A stretch of DNA of 7,606 nt, from NCBI GenBank assembly GCA_030431355.1, contig JAUIJG010000258.1, positions 1 through 7,606 on the forward strand. The letters run 5' to 3'. A program made the position numbers and the translations under genes. Position 1 is the first letter of the stretch. Each line of letters opens with the position of its first letter. This document shows, one piece after another, positions 1-6,174 of the stretch. The notes below the pieces were generated by a model that was given only the letters and a program-made list of their open reading frames with translations, was not told the DNA's origin and made no database searches. The stretch comes from a bacterium (GTDB lineage Bacteria; Cyanobacteriota; Vampirovibrionia; Obscuribacterales; Obscuribacteraceae).

Positions 1-1
1 A

Positions 2-1444
2 GAGGCGGAGGAAATGTTCGATGAAATAACCTACGAAAAAGGCGCCAGTGTTTTAAGGATGCTGGAAACCTATCTAGGAGAATCCGACTACAAAAAGGGT
101 ATCCAGGCTTACATAGAGGAATTTAAGTTCAACAATGCTTCCGGCAAAGACCTCTGGAAGGCTCTAGGAAAAGCTTCGGGCAAACCTGTCTCCTCGATTA
201 TGGAAAGCTGGATTGAGACCCCTGGCTATCCGCTTGTGACTGTTCTCTCCAGTGACAATAAAAAGGGAGAGATCAAACTTGCACAAGATCGGTTTTTCCT
301 GCTGGATGATGCCGAGTCAAAATCAAATTCTCAGAGATGGCAGATACCTGTCTCAGTAAGACCCCTTGCCGAAGGAAAGAGCAACTCCGAAGTGTTCTTG
401 ATGAAGGGTCGCAGAACCAGCGTTTCCGCCGGCTCGGATACTGCTCCAGCCCTGGTGAACGCCAGCGCGGATGGTTATTTCAGAGTTGATTATCCAAAGG
501 AGAGCTTCGAAGCTCTTTCCCGGAACCTTTCACTTATGAATAGCCGGGAGAGATATCAGTTTCTCTCCGATAGCTGGGCCATGGTGGAGGCTGGCAAGAA
601 GCCTATCCAGTCCTATCTGGAATTGACTGCTTCCTACAAAAATGAAACAGACCCCACCGTGGTTTCGCTTTTGATAGAACAGTTGCACCACCTGGATAGA
701 TTTGTCGATAATTCTACAAGAGAGCAGTACTCAGCATTCGTCAGGGATCGTTTGACAAATATCCAGAAGAATCTCGGCTGGGACAGCAAGGACAAAGAGA
801 GCGACCGAACCCAGATTTTGCGCTCCCACGTACTATCGGCCCTGGGTACAATTGGTCAGGATAAATTGATAATTGAAGAAGCTCGCAAGCGTTTTCAAGA
901 CTATGCGAACGATTCGGGCAAGTTGAATCCGAATCTTTATGATGCCATAGTCAGTACCGTTGCCTACAACGGCACCGCCAGAGACTATGAGACTCTTATG
1001 CAGTTATGGAAGAGGTCTCAGTCTGCGGAGGCAAAAGTGAGAAACCTGCTCGCCCTTGCTATCTTCAGAAATCCCTCCTTACAGGGACGCACCCTTAAAT
1101 TGAGTATTACCGATGAGGTAAAGACCCAGGATGCTCCCCATCTGGTTAAGAACTTGCTCTCCAGCACCGCAGGTAGAGAACGTGGTTGGCAGTTCGTGAA
1201 GAAAAACTGGCAAGCAATGGAAGAGCGTTTTCCAGTCCATCTTTTCCCCCGAGTCATAAAAGGCACTACCTCCCTGGTGACTCAAAAAGACGTGGATGAC
1301 CTCAGCGCATTTTTAGCCAAGCATCCGATTCGCTCCGGTAGTAGAGTGGCTGCCAAAGTAATCGAGCAGGTCAGGCTCAATGCCCGGGTGAATGAGCGCT
1401 CCTCCAGGGAGCTAACCAGTTGGTTGAAGTCGTTCCGTCCCTGA
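2..1444 (+). CDS. M1-family metallo-aminopeptidase, C-terminal part (5' end off the window)
   Basis: M1 (gluzincin) aminopeptidases remove N-terminal residues from peptides using one zinc ion. The reading frame is open from the left edge, and the residues before the first Met (EAEE) run smoothly into the family signature FDEITYEKGASVLRML, so the ATG at 14 is internal and not the start. In this family the Tyr of that signature (codon 32-34) stabilises the transition state. The zinc motif HExxH and its distal Glu normally lie shortly upstream and are outside the window. Numbering from the ATG at 14, SIMESWIETPGYP (about 61-73) matches the usual W-x-x-Q-x-GYP segment that closes the catalytic region. 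GYFRVDY (about 154-160) begins the helical ERAP1_C-type domain, which runs to the end. The C-terminal run GRERGWQFVKKNW is typical of that domain. About 480 residues are visible, consistent with roughly half of an 850-900 residue enzyme. The family is sure; the substrate, cell location and true start cannot be seen. Confidence 0.93.
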   Translation, partial: EAEEMFDEITYEKGASVLRMLETYLGESDYKKGIQAYIEEFKFNNASGKDLWKALGKASGKPVSSIMESWIETPGYPLVTVLSSDNKKGEIKLAQDRFFLLDDAESKSNSQRWQIPVSVRPLAEGKSNSEVFLMKGRRTSVSAGSDTAPALVNASADGYFRVDYPKESFEALSRNLSLMNSRERYQFLSDSWAMVEAGKKPIQSYLELTASYKNETDPTVVSLLIEQLHHLDRFVDNSTREQYSAFVRDRLTNIQKNLGWDSKDKESDRTQILRSHVLSALGTIGQDKLIIEEARKRFQDYANDSGKLNPNLYDAIVSTVAYNGTARDYETLMQLWKRSQSAEAKVRNLLALAIFRNPSLQGRTLKLSITDEVKTQDAPHLVKNLLSSTAGRERGWQFVKKNWQAMEERFPVHLFPRVIKGTTSLVTQKDVDDLSAFLAKHPIRSGSRVAAKVIEQVRLNARVNERSSRELTSWLKSFRP

Positions 1445-1521
1445 GCGATGGATTTTGAAAAACATTGAAAGTCGGCTAAATTGGTATTGTAAGAATAGCT
1501 ATTTAGTCAGCAGGTTAACCA

Positions 1522-2490
1522 TTGTCCAGTAGAGCACATATCCGACCATCACGAGCGCTTGTACTGAGCGGTGGCGGCGGCCGTGGTGCCTACGAAGTGG
1601 GAGTTCTCAAGGCATATTACGAAAGAGACTTCACTTTTGATTGGATTATTGGAACCAGTATCGGTGCAATTAACGCTGCTCTATATGCCCAGGGAGACCT
1701 TGGCATTCTGGAGGAAGTCTGGTCTAAGATAAGCAGCCAGGATGTATATAAACTCCCGAGTCCACAGCATCTGAGAAGGGTGTTCTTTGGACAACGGCTT
1801 GGTTTTTTGGACACCTCGCCCCTTGAGTCCCTATTGCGCAAACATGTCAATTTAAAAAAGCTGAAAGAGTCGAAATTTCAGGTTGGTTTTATCACCACGG
1901 ATCTTTGTAGTTTGGAGACCAAGGTGTTTTTCAAAGAAGATATCAATTCGGATGAGGAGCTGGTTGATATCTTGATGGCTTCATCGGCGGTACCTTTGCT
2001 TTTCCCGCCACGCATATTGAAAGGAGAAGGATGCTGGATGGATGGCGGTCTTGCCACTAACACACCGATACAAACAGCGATCAATCTGGGAGCAAGGGAG
2101 GTCTATGCTGTGCTTGTCGAGCCCGACCCGGAAGAAGAATGTCCTGCATCCCTACCCAAGTTGATTGCCCGTTTGATCGAGATATTGCTCGATCAATCCG
2201 CCAGAAGTGGTATCACCCATGTCAGTTTCTTCAATCGACGTCATCGACTCAATCAGATGCGCCAGGAGGTTGAAGATAGTTGGTGTCGCCTTGGAGAGAA
2301 TAGCCTTGATTCAAATTTGCAGGCCCTTGAATCAGAACTGGAAGAGGTAGAAAGAGTCAGCCTCTTTCTGGTCAAACCACCGATTAGAAGAACCGGATCA
2401 TTGCTTGAAATCGATCCGGTCGCCTCGCAATGGTTAATGCGAATGGGCTATGAGGATGCCGTCAAAGGTTGCGTGCATATCAGCGAGTGA
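1522..2490 (+). CDS. Patatin-like phospholipase (serine acyl hydrolase)
   Basis: Patatin-family enzymes cleave acyl chains from phospholipids or related esters with a Ser-Asp dyad. All expected motifs are present in order: the glycine-rich oxyanion loop SGGGGRGAYEVGVL at residues 16-29, the nucleophile motif GTSIG with Ser46 (codon 1657-1659), the SSAVPLLFPP segment near 154-163, and the catalytic DGG with Asp174 (codon 2041-2043). Length (322 aa) suits a single-domain bacterial patatin. The C-terminal 120 residues are a charged helical extension that I cannot assign further. No signal peptide or membrane helix is visible, so it is probably cytosolic or peripheral. The start is TTG: an in-frame TAA sits at 1516-1518, and no other ATG, GTG or TTG precedes the oxyanion loop. 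A CAGG at 1511-1514 could serve as a weak ribosome-binding site. The gap after the aminopeptidase gene is 77 bases, so the two may or may not be cotranscribed. Substrate is unknown. Confidence 0.95.
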   Translation: MSSRAHIRPSRALVLSGGGGRGAYEVGVLKAYYERDFTFDWIIGTSIGAINAALYAQGDLGILEEVWSKISSQDVYKLPSPQHLRRVFFGQRLGFLDTSPLESLLRKHVNLKKLKESKFQVGFITTDLCSLETKVFFKEDINSDEELVDILMASSAVPLLFPPRILKGEGCWMDGGLATNTPIQTAINLGAREVYAVLVEPDPEEECPASLPKLIARLIEILLDQSARSGITHVSFFNRRHRLNQMRQEVEDSWCRLGENSLDSNLQALESELEEVERVSLFLVKPPIRRTGSLLEIDPVASQWLMRMGYEDAVKGCVHISE

Positions 2491-2515
2491 TGTATTGCCT
2501 CAAACAGAGCAAAGC

Positions 2516-3199
2516 TTACTTGAACTCATACTCCGTGAGGTCATTTTTAGGCTTATATCCTAACTTTTCAGCCATCAGACCATCCGCCTCCGCTTTTTTC
2601 TCTTCTCCCATACTGAAATAAAGGTCCGATCTTACTTTGTATGGGTTGGGATTCTTGTTGGATAGCTCAATTGCTTTAGCAAGATCCTGGAGAGCCAAAT
2701 CCGCTTCACCCCTGTGTTTTCTCGCCAGTGCTCTTATGCAGTACCAGTCGGAATATTTAGGCTCAAGTTCAATAGCTTTGTCGGCATCGGCAAGAGCCTT
2801 ATCATGCTCCTCCAGATAGCTGTAGGCAAGGCTTCTACAGCCGTACAAGAATGCTTCTTTGTAATACGGGACTTTGCTGAGATGTCTGTTTATAGAGGCG
2901 ATGTTGAATCGTTCAGAATCCCTATACTTGAAGGACATGTTGATGTCATCGCAGGCTTTCGAAAACTTTCCTACTTTGAGTAAACAATAGCCCCTCAAAG
3001 AGTAGAGTCCTGAATTGCGGCTCTCTTTGATACCTTTGTCCAGAATTGCTAATGCTTTCTTGTAATGCCGCTCCTTGACGGAAGTGACACCTTTTCCATA
3101 GTAATAGCCGACCTGGCTGCGCTCGAAAATCTCTTTGTTCAAATTTGAACAGCCACTCAGAGTTGACACTACTGTCAGTGTCATAAAAATCGATGCCAC
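2516..3199 (-). CDS. TPR-repeat lipoprotein
   Basis: This is a predicted lipid-anchored protein with tetratricopeptide repeats, which usually act as protein-binding scaffolds; the partner is unknown. The coordinates use the GTG at 3199-3197, the outermost standard start codon in the frame. From there the product is 227 aa with a lipobox LSGC at residues 14-17, Cys17 being the lipidated residue. That start leaves no basic n-region. Reading the frame further upstream adds ITIFHKLKYPYGL, which supplies one, and a perfect AGGAGG lies at 3249-3244. The true start may therefore be ATT at 3232-3230 or ATA at 3238-3236, placing the Cys at 28 or 30. About five TPR-like helical pairs follow at roughly 32-60, 64-92, 115-148, 149-183 and 187-215, the clearest being SLAYSYLEEHDKALADADKAIELEP. 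The gene converges on the patatin gene with 25 bases between the stops and no clear terminator. Family certain at repeat level; role not inferable. Confidence 0.85.
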   Translation of the reverse strand: MASIFMTLTVVSTLSGCSNLNKEIFERSQVGYYYGKGVTSVKERHYKKALAILDKGIKESRNSGLYSLRGYCLLKVGKFSKACDDINMSFKYRDSERFNIASINRHLSKVPYYKEAFLYGCRSLAYSYLEEHDKALADADKAIELEPKYSDWYCIRALARKHRGEADLALQDLAKAIELSNKNPNPYKVRSDLYFSMGEEKKAEADGLMAEKLGYKPKNDLTEYEFK

Positions 3200-3243
3200 C
3201 AGTCCATAGGGATATTTCAGCTTGTGAAAAATGGTTATTCCAA

Positions 3244-3249
3244 CCTCCT
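3244..3249 (-). promoter_or_regulatory. Perfect Shine-Dalgarno AGGAGG for the TPR lipoprotein gene
   Basis: On the minus strand AGGAGG reads 3249 to 3244. It lies 44 bases before the GTG at 3199, too far to serve it. It is 5 bases before an in-frame ATA (3238-3236) and 11 before an in-frame ATT (3232-3230). No ATG, GTG or TTG occurs in the lipoprotein frame at a usable distance. The site therefore argues for an upstream, non-standard start of this gene. Confidence 0.6.
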
Positions 3250-3250
3250 G

Positions 3251-3271
3251 ACCGACTCTTGATCCGTCGGT
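3251..3271 (-). promoter_or_regulatory. Leader hairpin abutting the ribosome-binding site
   Basis: On the minus strand ACCGAC (3271-3266) and GTCGGT (3256-3251) form a perfect 6-bp inverted repeat with a 9-base loop. The stem ends one base before AGGAGG. If the transcript begins at the predicted promoter just upstream, this hairpin lies in the leader and could affect ribosome access. The pairing is seen directly; any regulatory effect is inference, and a 6-bp stem can arise by chance. Confidence 0.35.
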
Positions 3272-3280
3272 TAGTAGTTA

Positions 3281-3310
3281 ATGATACCTCTTTGCCGGCA
3301 AATAATTGAA
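3281..3310 (-). promoter_or_regulatory. Candidate sigma70-type promoter for the TPR lipoprotein gene
   Basis: On the minus strand a -10-like TATCAT (3286-3281, five of six matches to TATAAT) is preceded at an 18-base spacing by TTCAAT (3310-3305), a poor -35. Transcription would begin near 3274, giving a leader of about 35-40 bases that contains the hairpin and the AGGAGG. The position is right for the gene. The -35 match is weak and AT-rich intergenic DNA gives such hits by chance. Confidence 0.3.
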
Positions 3311-3474
3311 GGCGTGTATATCCGCAATTGACTTTGGATATTATGTCTCCATTAAGCTTTTGAAATGCTGGATAGAAGACAAATAGAATGCGCGAAAGCA
3401 ATACTACACATGGATATTGGGAGATTCTATCCGTGCCTGCATTTTTCTTAATAGATGTTTTCGTAGTATTCCCC

Positions 3475-3503
3475 TTTCAATATCCCCTCTTTACAATTAT
3501 TAT
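3475..3503 (+). promoter_or_regulatory. Weak candidate promoter for the membrane/exported gene pair
   Basis: TATTAT at 3498-3503 (five of six matches to TATAAT) has TTTCAA at 3475-3480 with 17-base spacing, only a half match to a -35. It would start transcription near 3510, about 60 bases before the ATG at 3570. A second -10-like TATAAC occurs at 3537-3542 without a recognisable -35. Either may be chance. Confidence 0.2.
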
Positions 3504-3569
3504 GTTCAAGATCACCGGGTCGCGCTACGGCTACCCTATAACTACCCCCTCAACACGGAACGTTCATAA

Positions 3570-4145
3570 ATGCATCCGATCTGGATTCAAAAAATCGAAG
3601 AGAAACGCAAATCAGCCGTGACTACATTCTGGGTCAGTATGGTCCTGGTAGTGCTGGTTCCGCTTTTACTGATTTTAAAAGGCGACGCATTCCTGATATT
3701 GGCAATGTTCTGTTTCACCGGCGCGGCCTTGAGAATCTACTGGAAAGACAACAAAGAGATTGTCGACTTCGCCCAGGGCGCTAAGCTAGAGGCTGATGCC
3801 TTGACTAAATATCGCCTCGACACAGGAGTCTGGAAAGAAGGCCCCCTGAGAACAAATCTACAAGCAGAGGAAACCCCACCCCATCCGGAGATGGTGGACG
3901 AAAACGGAGCCATGCTCGAGGCTGAACACCTGGATTTCAGTCGTGCAGGAAGTGATGAGTTCTTCACTGTCGAGATGGAAAATGGGGAGCCCCTTGCCGA
4001 AGAGAAGAAAGGCAAGTCAAAAAATAGAAAGAAATATGCCTCCGCCGATGATATGCAGCTGGAAGATCCAGCTTCACATCCCCACCCGTTTTCCAGTCCG
4101 GCAGCTAGAATGCAAGCTTCTCGTTCGGTCACTGAGAAACATTAG
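3570..4145 (+). CDS. Hypothetical two-helix membrane protein with acidic soluble tail
   Basis: I do not recognise this 191-aa protein. A short basic N-terminus (KIEEKRK, residues 8-14) is followed by two hydrophobic helices at about 17-36 and 40-58, separated by a tight KGD turn. Basic residues flank both outer ends, so the positive-inside rule suggests a hairpin with both termini in the cytoplasm. Residues from about 60 on are hydrophilic. The segment 95-140 is rich in Glu, and the last 50 residues are Lys/Ser/Pro-rich and probably disordered. The start is ATG, with a weak GGA at 3557-3559 as the only ribosome-binding candidate. No enzyme motif is visible. The next gene begins 51 bases downstream on the same strand, so the two are probably cotranscribed and may be functionally linked. 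Real-gene status rests on the ATG, the clean hydrophobic helices and the fit to the neighbour. Confidence 0.7.
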   Translation: MHPIWIQKIEEKRKSAVTTFWVSMVLVVLVPLLLILKGDAFLILAMFCFTGAALRIYWKDNKEIVDFAQGAKLEADALTKYRLDTGVWKEGPLRTNLQAEETPPHPEMVDENGAMLEAEHLDFSRAGSDEFFTVEMENGEPLAEEKKGKSKNRKKYASADDMQLEDPASHPHPFSSPAARMQASRSVTEKH

Positions 4146-4151
4146 ATCGTT

Positions 4152-4169
4152 TCAGTCATGCTAGACTGA
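4152..4169 (+). other. Small hairpin between the two middle genes
   Basis: TCAGTC (4152-4157) and GACTGA (4164-4169) pair perfectly around a 6-base loop, seven bases after the stop of the membrane-protein gene. No T-tract follows, so it is not a convincing intrinsic terminator. It could stabilise or slightly attenuate an intercistronic message, or be chance. Confidence 0.25.
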
Positions 4170-4196
4170 TATGTTCAAAGCAAGGATTTTTCAATT

Positions 4197-5186
4197 TTGC
4201 AAAGAACATTACACAGCCTCATTTTATCCATTACTATCGGTCTGGGCTCCTGTTGTTTTGTGCCTGCGGCAATTGCCGCCGACGCCGGTTCCTCCTCCGG
4301 AGAGAGCTCAGTCAACAAGCCTGATATAAAGCCCTGGAACAGGGTGAATGGCCAGTTCAGGTCTATATATGCCCGGGCGAGGACTCGCATTAAAAAGAGC
4401 CTCAATCCTCTCATTATGGTCAAAGGCAATGAGATCATTATCTTGAGAGACGGCAAATCTGAGAGCAAAGTGCTCGTATCAGACCGCTATGACTTCTTCA
4501 AGATCGTCAGTCATATTCCCCTTGCTGTATATGTAAGTCTCTATGATGATACTAAAAGTAGTGTTAGCGATGAAGCGGTTCAGGAGCTAACAGCCTTGAA
4601 AGCTTCGGTGGAGGAAGCCAAGAAAGGTATTGTCTCCTGGAATTTGCCGGATAAAGTTCGCAGCCGACAGATGTTCATAATCGGCCGAAGCCTTGGTTTG
4701 ATTGAGAAAGTATTGAAGACCAGGGCTGTTTCAGATCGTGAACTGCGAGCCTTTTGCAGGGCTATGGCTCCGGAAGTTCTGGACAATGCCTACGAAGCTG
4801 TAAAAATAGAGCTTGGCAATGTGGATAAGGGCATGAAGGGCTTTAAAGCTGGTATCACCGAAGAGGAATGGAAAAATCTCTATGTGGTGGTAATGTCAGG
4901 CCACATGCCGAGATTGAAAGAGAGAAGGGTGCAATACTTTCTCAAGCTGTTCAAAGAATCCAAGCCGGGGCATCGAGTAATCTACTACGAAGGGCCGCCA
5001 TACATAGATAAAGACGCCCTGGATTTGGTGGCTACTCATATCCTGGATCGCCATGTGGCCATAGATTTCTTCAAAGACCCTGAGAGAATGCACCGGGATC
5101 TGCTTTCCGATGCTGCTAAAAAATATCTTCATAAGAACAAGCTGGAAGCCAAAGAGGCTGATTTCGCAGACTCTTCTAGTCGGTAG
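4197..5186 (+). CDS. Exported protein of unknown function
   Basis: I do not recognise the family of this 329-aa protein. The first 28 residues form a Sec-type signal: a short basic n-region (MQR), a hydrophobic core LILSITIGL, and a likely signal peptidase I site after PAAIA or AIAA (residue 27 or 28). LGSC at 16-19 also resembles a lipobox, but the hydrophobic stretch continues past it, so a soluble periplasmic product is somewhat more likely than a lipoprotein. After a Ser/Gly-rich linker (about 29-40), the rest is mixed helix and strand rich in Lys and Glu, with no metal site, catalytic motif or repeat visible. The start is TTG at 4197, the first standard start after an in-frame TGA at 4167-4169; AAGGA at 4182-4186 gives a 10-base spacing. 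It follows the two-helix membrane protein by 51 bases, suggesting an operon. Its 3' end overlaps the convergent WG-repeat gene by 11 bases. Confidence 0.8.
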   Translation: MQRTLHSLILSITIGLGSCCFVPAAIAADAGSSSGESSVNKPDIKPWNRVNGQFRSIYARARTRIKKSLNPLIMVKGNEIIILRDGKSESKVLVSDRYDFFKIVSHIPLAVYVSLYDDTKSSVSDEAVQELTALKASVEEAKKGIVSWNLPDKVRSRQMFIIGRSLGLIEKVLKTRAVSDRELRAFCRAMAPEVLDNAYEAVKIELGNVDKGMKGFKAGITEEEWKNLYVVVMSGHMPRLKERRVQYFLKLFKESKPGHRVIYYEGPPYIDKDALDLVATHILDRHVAIDFFKDPERMHRDLLSDAAKKYLHKNKLEAKEADFADSSSR

Positions 5187-6123
5187 AGACACAAACGGCA
5201 GCGTAACCGTTTGAAAAGGGCAGCGCATCAACATATTTGAACTGGATAATCTGTTTTCCTCGTTTGTCGATGAAGCCGATCTTCGTTTTCTTTTTGACCA
5301 GGGCTCTTTTCTCAGAGAATTTTTCCGCTCTTAAATAGACCGGAGGGATTACCACATTTCCTTTCCTGTCCGCATAGCCCCATTTTCCGCCTTTCTTGTA
5401 AGGGGCAAGGCCATCCGAGTAAATAGTCTTAGACTCCGTCATCTCTCTTTCCTGGAAATAGTCATTGGCATCCACTATGCCGAATTGCCCGTCTAGAGTG
5501 ACTTCAGTCACTCCGTCCGAGAAGGAGGTGACGGTATCGTATTTAGGCTCAATCTGCATCTTCCCAAATGTATTTACGAAACCCCATTTACCTTCCAGCT
5601 GCACTGCGGCCAGCCCTTCTGAGAAGGGTTTCACATCGTCATATTGTGGTTTCATAACAAGATTTCCGGTCTTGTCGATAAAACCCCACTGACCTTCCTC
5701 TTTGACTGGTGCCAGTCCACCGGAAAAACCGCGAGCTTCTTCGAAAGATGGTTCCACTGTGGTGGCACCGCTCTTGTCAATATATCCCCACTTGCCACCT
5801 TTCATTCTTACCGGCGCCAGACCATCGGTAAAATCACCGGCAGAATAGAACTGTGGCTTGATCAACATCTGCCCCTGGGCGTCTATGTATCCCCAGAGAT
5901 TTTCTTTTTTCACCGCTGCCAGTCCATCCGAGAAGGATTTGACTTTCTGATAGGAAGGCTCCACTGTCAGCTTGCCGTACCAATCTACAAACCCCCATTT
6001 TTGAGAGGCCTCAATCGGATCTGTTTCAATCAAGCTGGCATCGATGGTAGTATCAGCCTTCTGACCGCAACAGGTCAGAAAAAGAGCAAGAATTGAAATG
6101 ATAATTGTGCTACGGAGTTTCAT
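5176..6123 (-). CDS. WG-repeat lipoprotein
   Basis: WG repeats (roughly KWGFIDxxGxxxIxPxY) build beta-rich scaffolds common in bacterial surface and secreted proteins, thought to bind other molecules; no reaction is assigned to them. The 315-aa product starts at ATG with MKLRSTIIISILALFLTCC, a lipoprotein-type signal. Either Cys18 or Cys19 could be the lipidated residue; LTC-C fits the -3 Leu better with Cys19. After a spacer (20-41), eight tandem repeats of 34-35 residues fill the rest, from Lys42 to the C-terminus. Repeat 6 (213-246) is degenerate, and repeat 8 lacks the Trp and the usual I-x-P. A possible ribosome-binding TGGA lies 9 bases before the ATG. The TPR-protein gene ends 51 bases upstream on the same strand, so cotranscription is likely. 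The last 11 bases overlap the convergent exported-protein gene. Repeat family certain; binding partner unknown. Confidence 0.93.
   Translation of the reverse strand: MKLRSTIIISILALFLTCCGQKADTTIDASLIETDPIEASQKWGFVDWYGKLTVEPSYQKVKSFSDGLAAVKKENLWGYIDAQGQMLIKPQFYSAGDFTDGLAPVRMKGGKWGYIDKSGATTVEPSFEEARGFSGGLAPVKEEGQWGFIDKTGNLVMKPQYDDVKPFSEGLAAVQLEGKWGFVNTFGKMQIEPKYDTVTSFSDGVTEVTLDGQFGIVDANDYFQEREMTESKTIYSDGLAPYKKGGKWGYADRKGNVVIPPVYLRAEKFSEKRALVKKKTKIGFIDKRGKQIIQFKYVDALPFSNGYAAVCVSTD
5179..6000 (-). repeat. Eight tandem WG repeats (coding)
   Basis: Repeat units on the minus strand are 6000-5899, 5898-5794, 5793-5692, 5691-5590, 5589-5488, 5487-5386, 5385-5284 and 5283-5179, each 102 or 105 bases. 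The shared core is W-G-[FY]-[IV]-D, a G three residues on, I/V-x-P, and F-S-[DE]-G-L-A-x-V. Codons differ between units, so these are old protein repeats, not recent DNA duplications. Unit 6 keeps the G-I-V-D and Y-S-D-G-L-A parts but has lost the G and I-x-P middle. Confidence 0.9.
5192..5213. other. Perfect 7-bp inverted repeat just past the convergent gene ends
   Basis: CAAACGG (5192-5198) and CCGTTTG (5207-5213) pair around an 8-base loop. For the rightward exported-protein gene it lies 6 bases after the stop, where a terminator would be expected, but it is followed by AAAAGGG and not T residues. It also lies inside the last codons of the WG-repeat gene. It may act as a transcript-end stabiliser for the rightward message, or be chance. 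Confidence 0.3.
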
Positions 6124-6174
6124 TCAGCAAATCCATCTAAGACAGTATTCCCATATTGTGTCGGTGGTAAAAAT

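Larger units (their letters stand above)
3233..3569. other. Gene-free divergent intergenic region
   Basis: About 340 bases separate the divergent lipoprotein and membrane-protein genes. It is AT-rich relative to the flanks and holds the leftward promoter candidate, leader hairpin and AGGAGG, plus a weak rightward promoter candidate. A TTGACT at 3328-3333 is a good rightward -35 but has no matching -10 at 16-18 bases. Short reading frames cross the region on both strands; I do not regard them as genes. I see no tRNA, riboswitch-like fold, long repeat or T-tract terminator. It probably contains both promoters, and a small RNA cannot be excluded. Confidence 0.5.

Noticed and set aside
1455..1482. 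TTGAAA/TAAATT pair with 16-base spacing as a patatin promoter
   Set aside because: The -10 matches only four of six positions and several other equally poor pairs fit the same 77-base gap, so no single site can be supported.
1494..1503. Perfect palindrome AATAGCTATT upstream of the patatin gene, considered as an operator
   Set aside because: A 10-base palindrome is expected several times by chance in a window of this size, and it does not extend on either side.
2491..2515. Possible bidirectional terminator between the patatin and TPR lipoprotein genes
   Set aside because: The 25-base gap has no stem of useful length and no T-tract on either strand.
2946..3401. 151-codon minus-strand frame overlapping the start of the TPR lipoprotein gene
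   Set aside because: It runs in another frame through the lipoprotein signal and first repeats, its product has no recognisable domain or signal, and the overlapping frame has a clear lipobox and TPRs.
3388..3621. 77-codon plus-strand frame with a hydrophobic segment ahead of the membrane-protein gene
   Set aside because: It has no convincing ribosome-binding site, overlaps the ATG and basic N-terminus of the next gene in a different frame, and its C-terminal part is low-quality coding sequence. A small membrane peptide cannot be fully excluded.
3737..4132. 131-codon minus-strand frame opposite the two-helix membrane protein
   Set aside because: It is a Ser-rich antisense shadow of the Glu/Lys-rich tail, with no signal, domain or ribosome-binding site.
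5644..6096. 150-codon plus-strand frame opposite the WG-repeat gene
   Set aside because: It is antisense to a strongly recognised repeat protein, and the repeated residues in it simply mirror the WG units.
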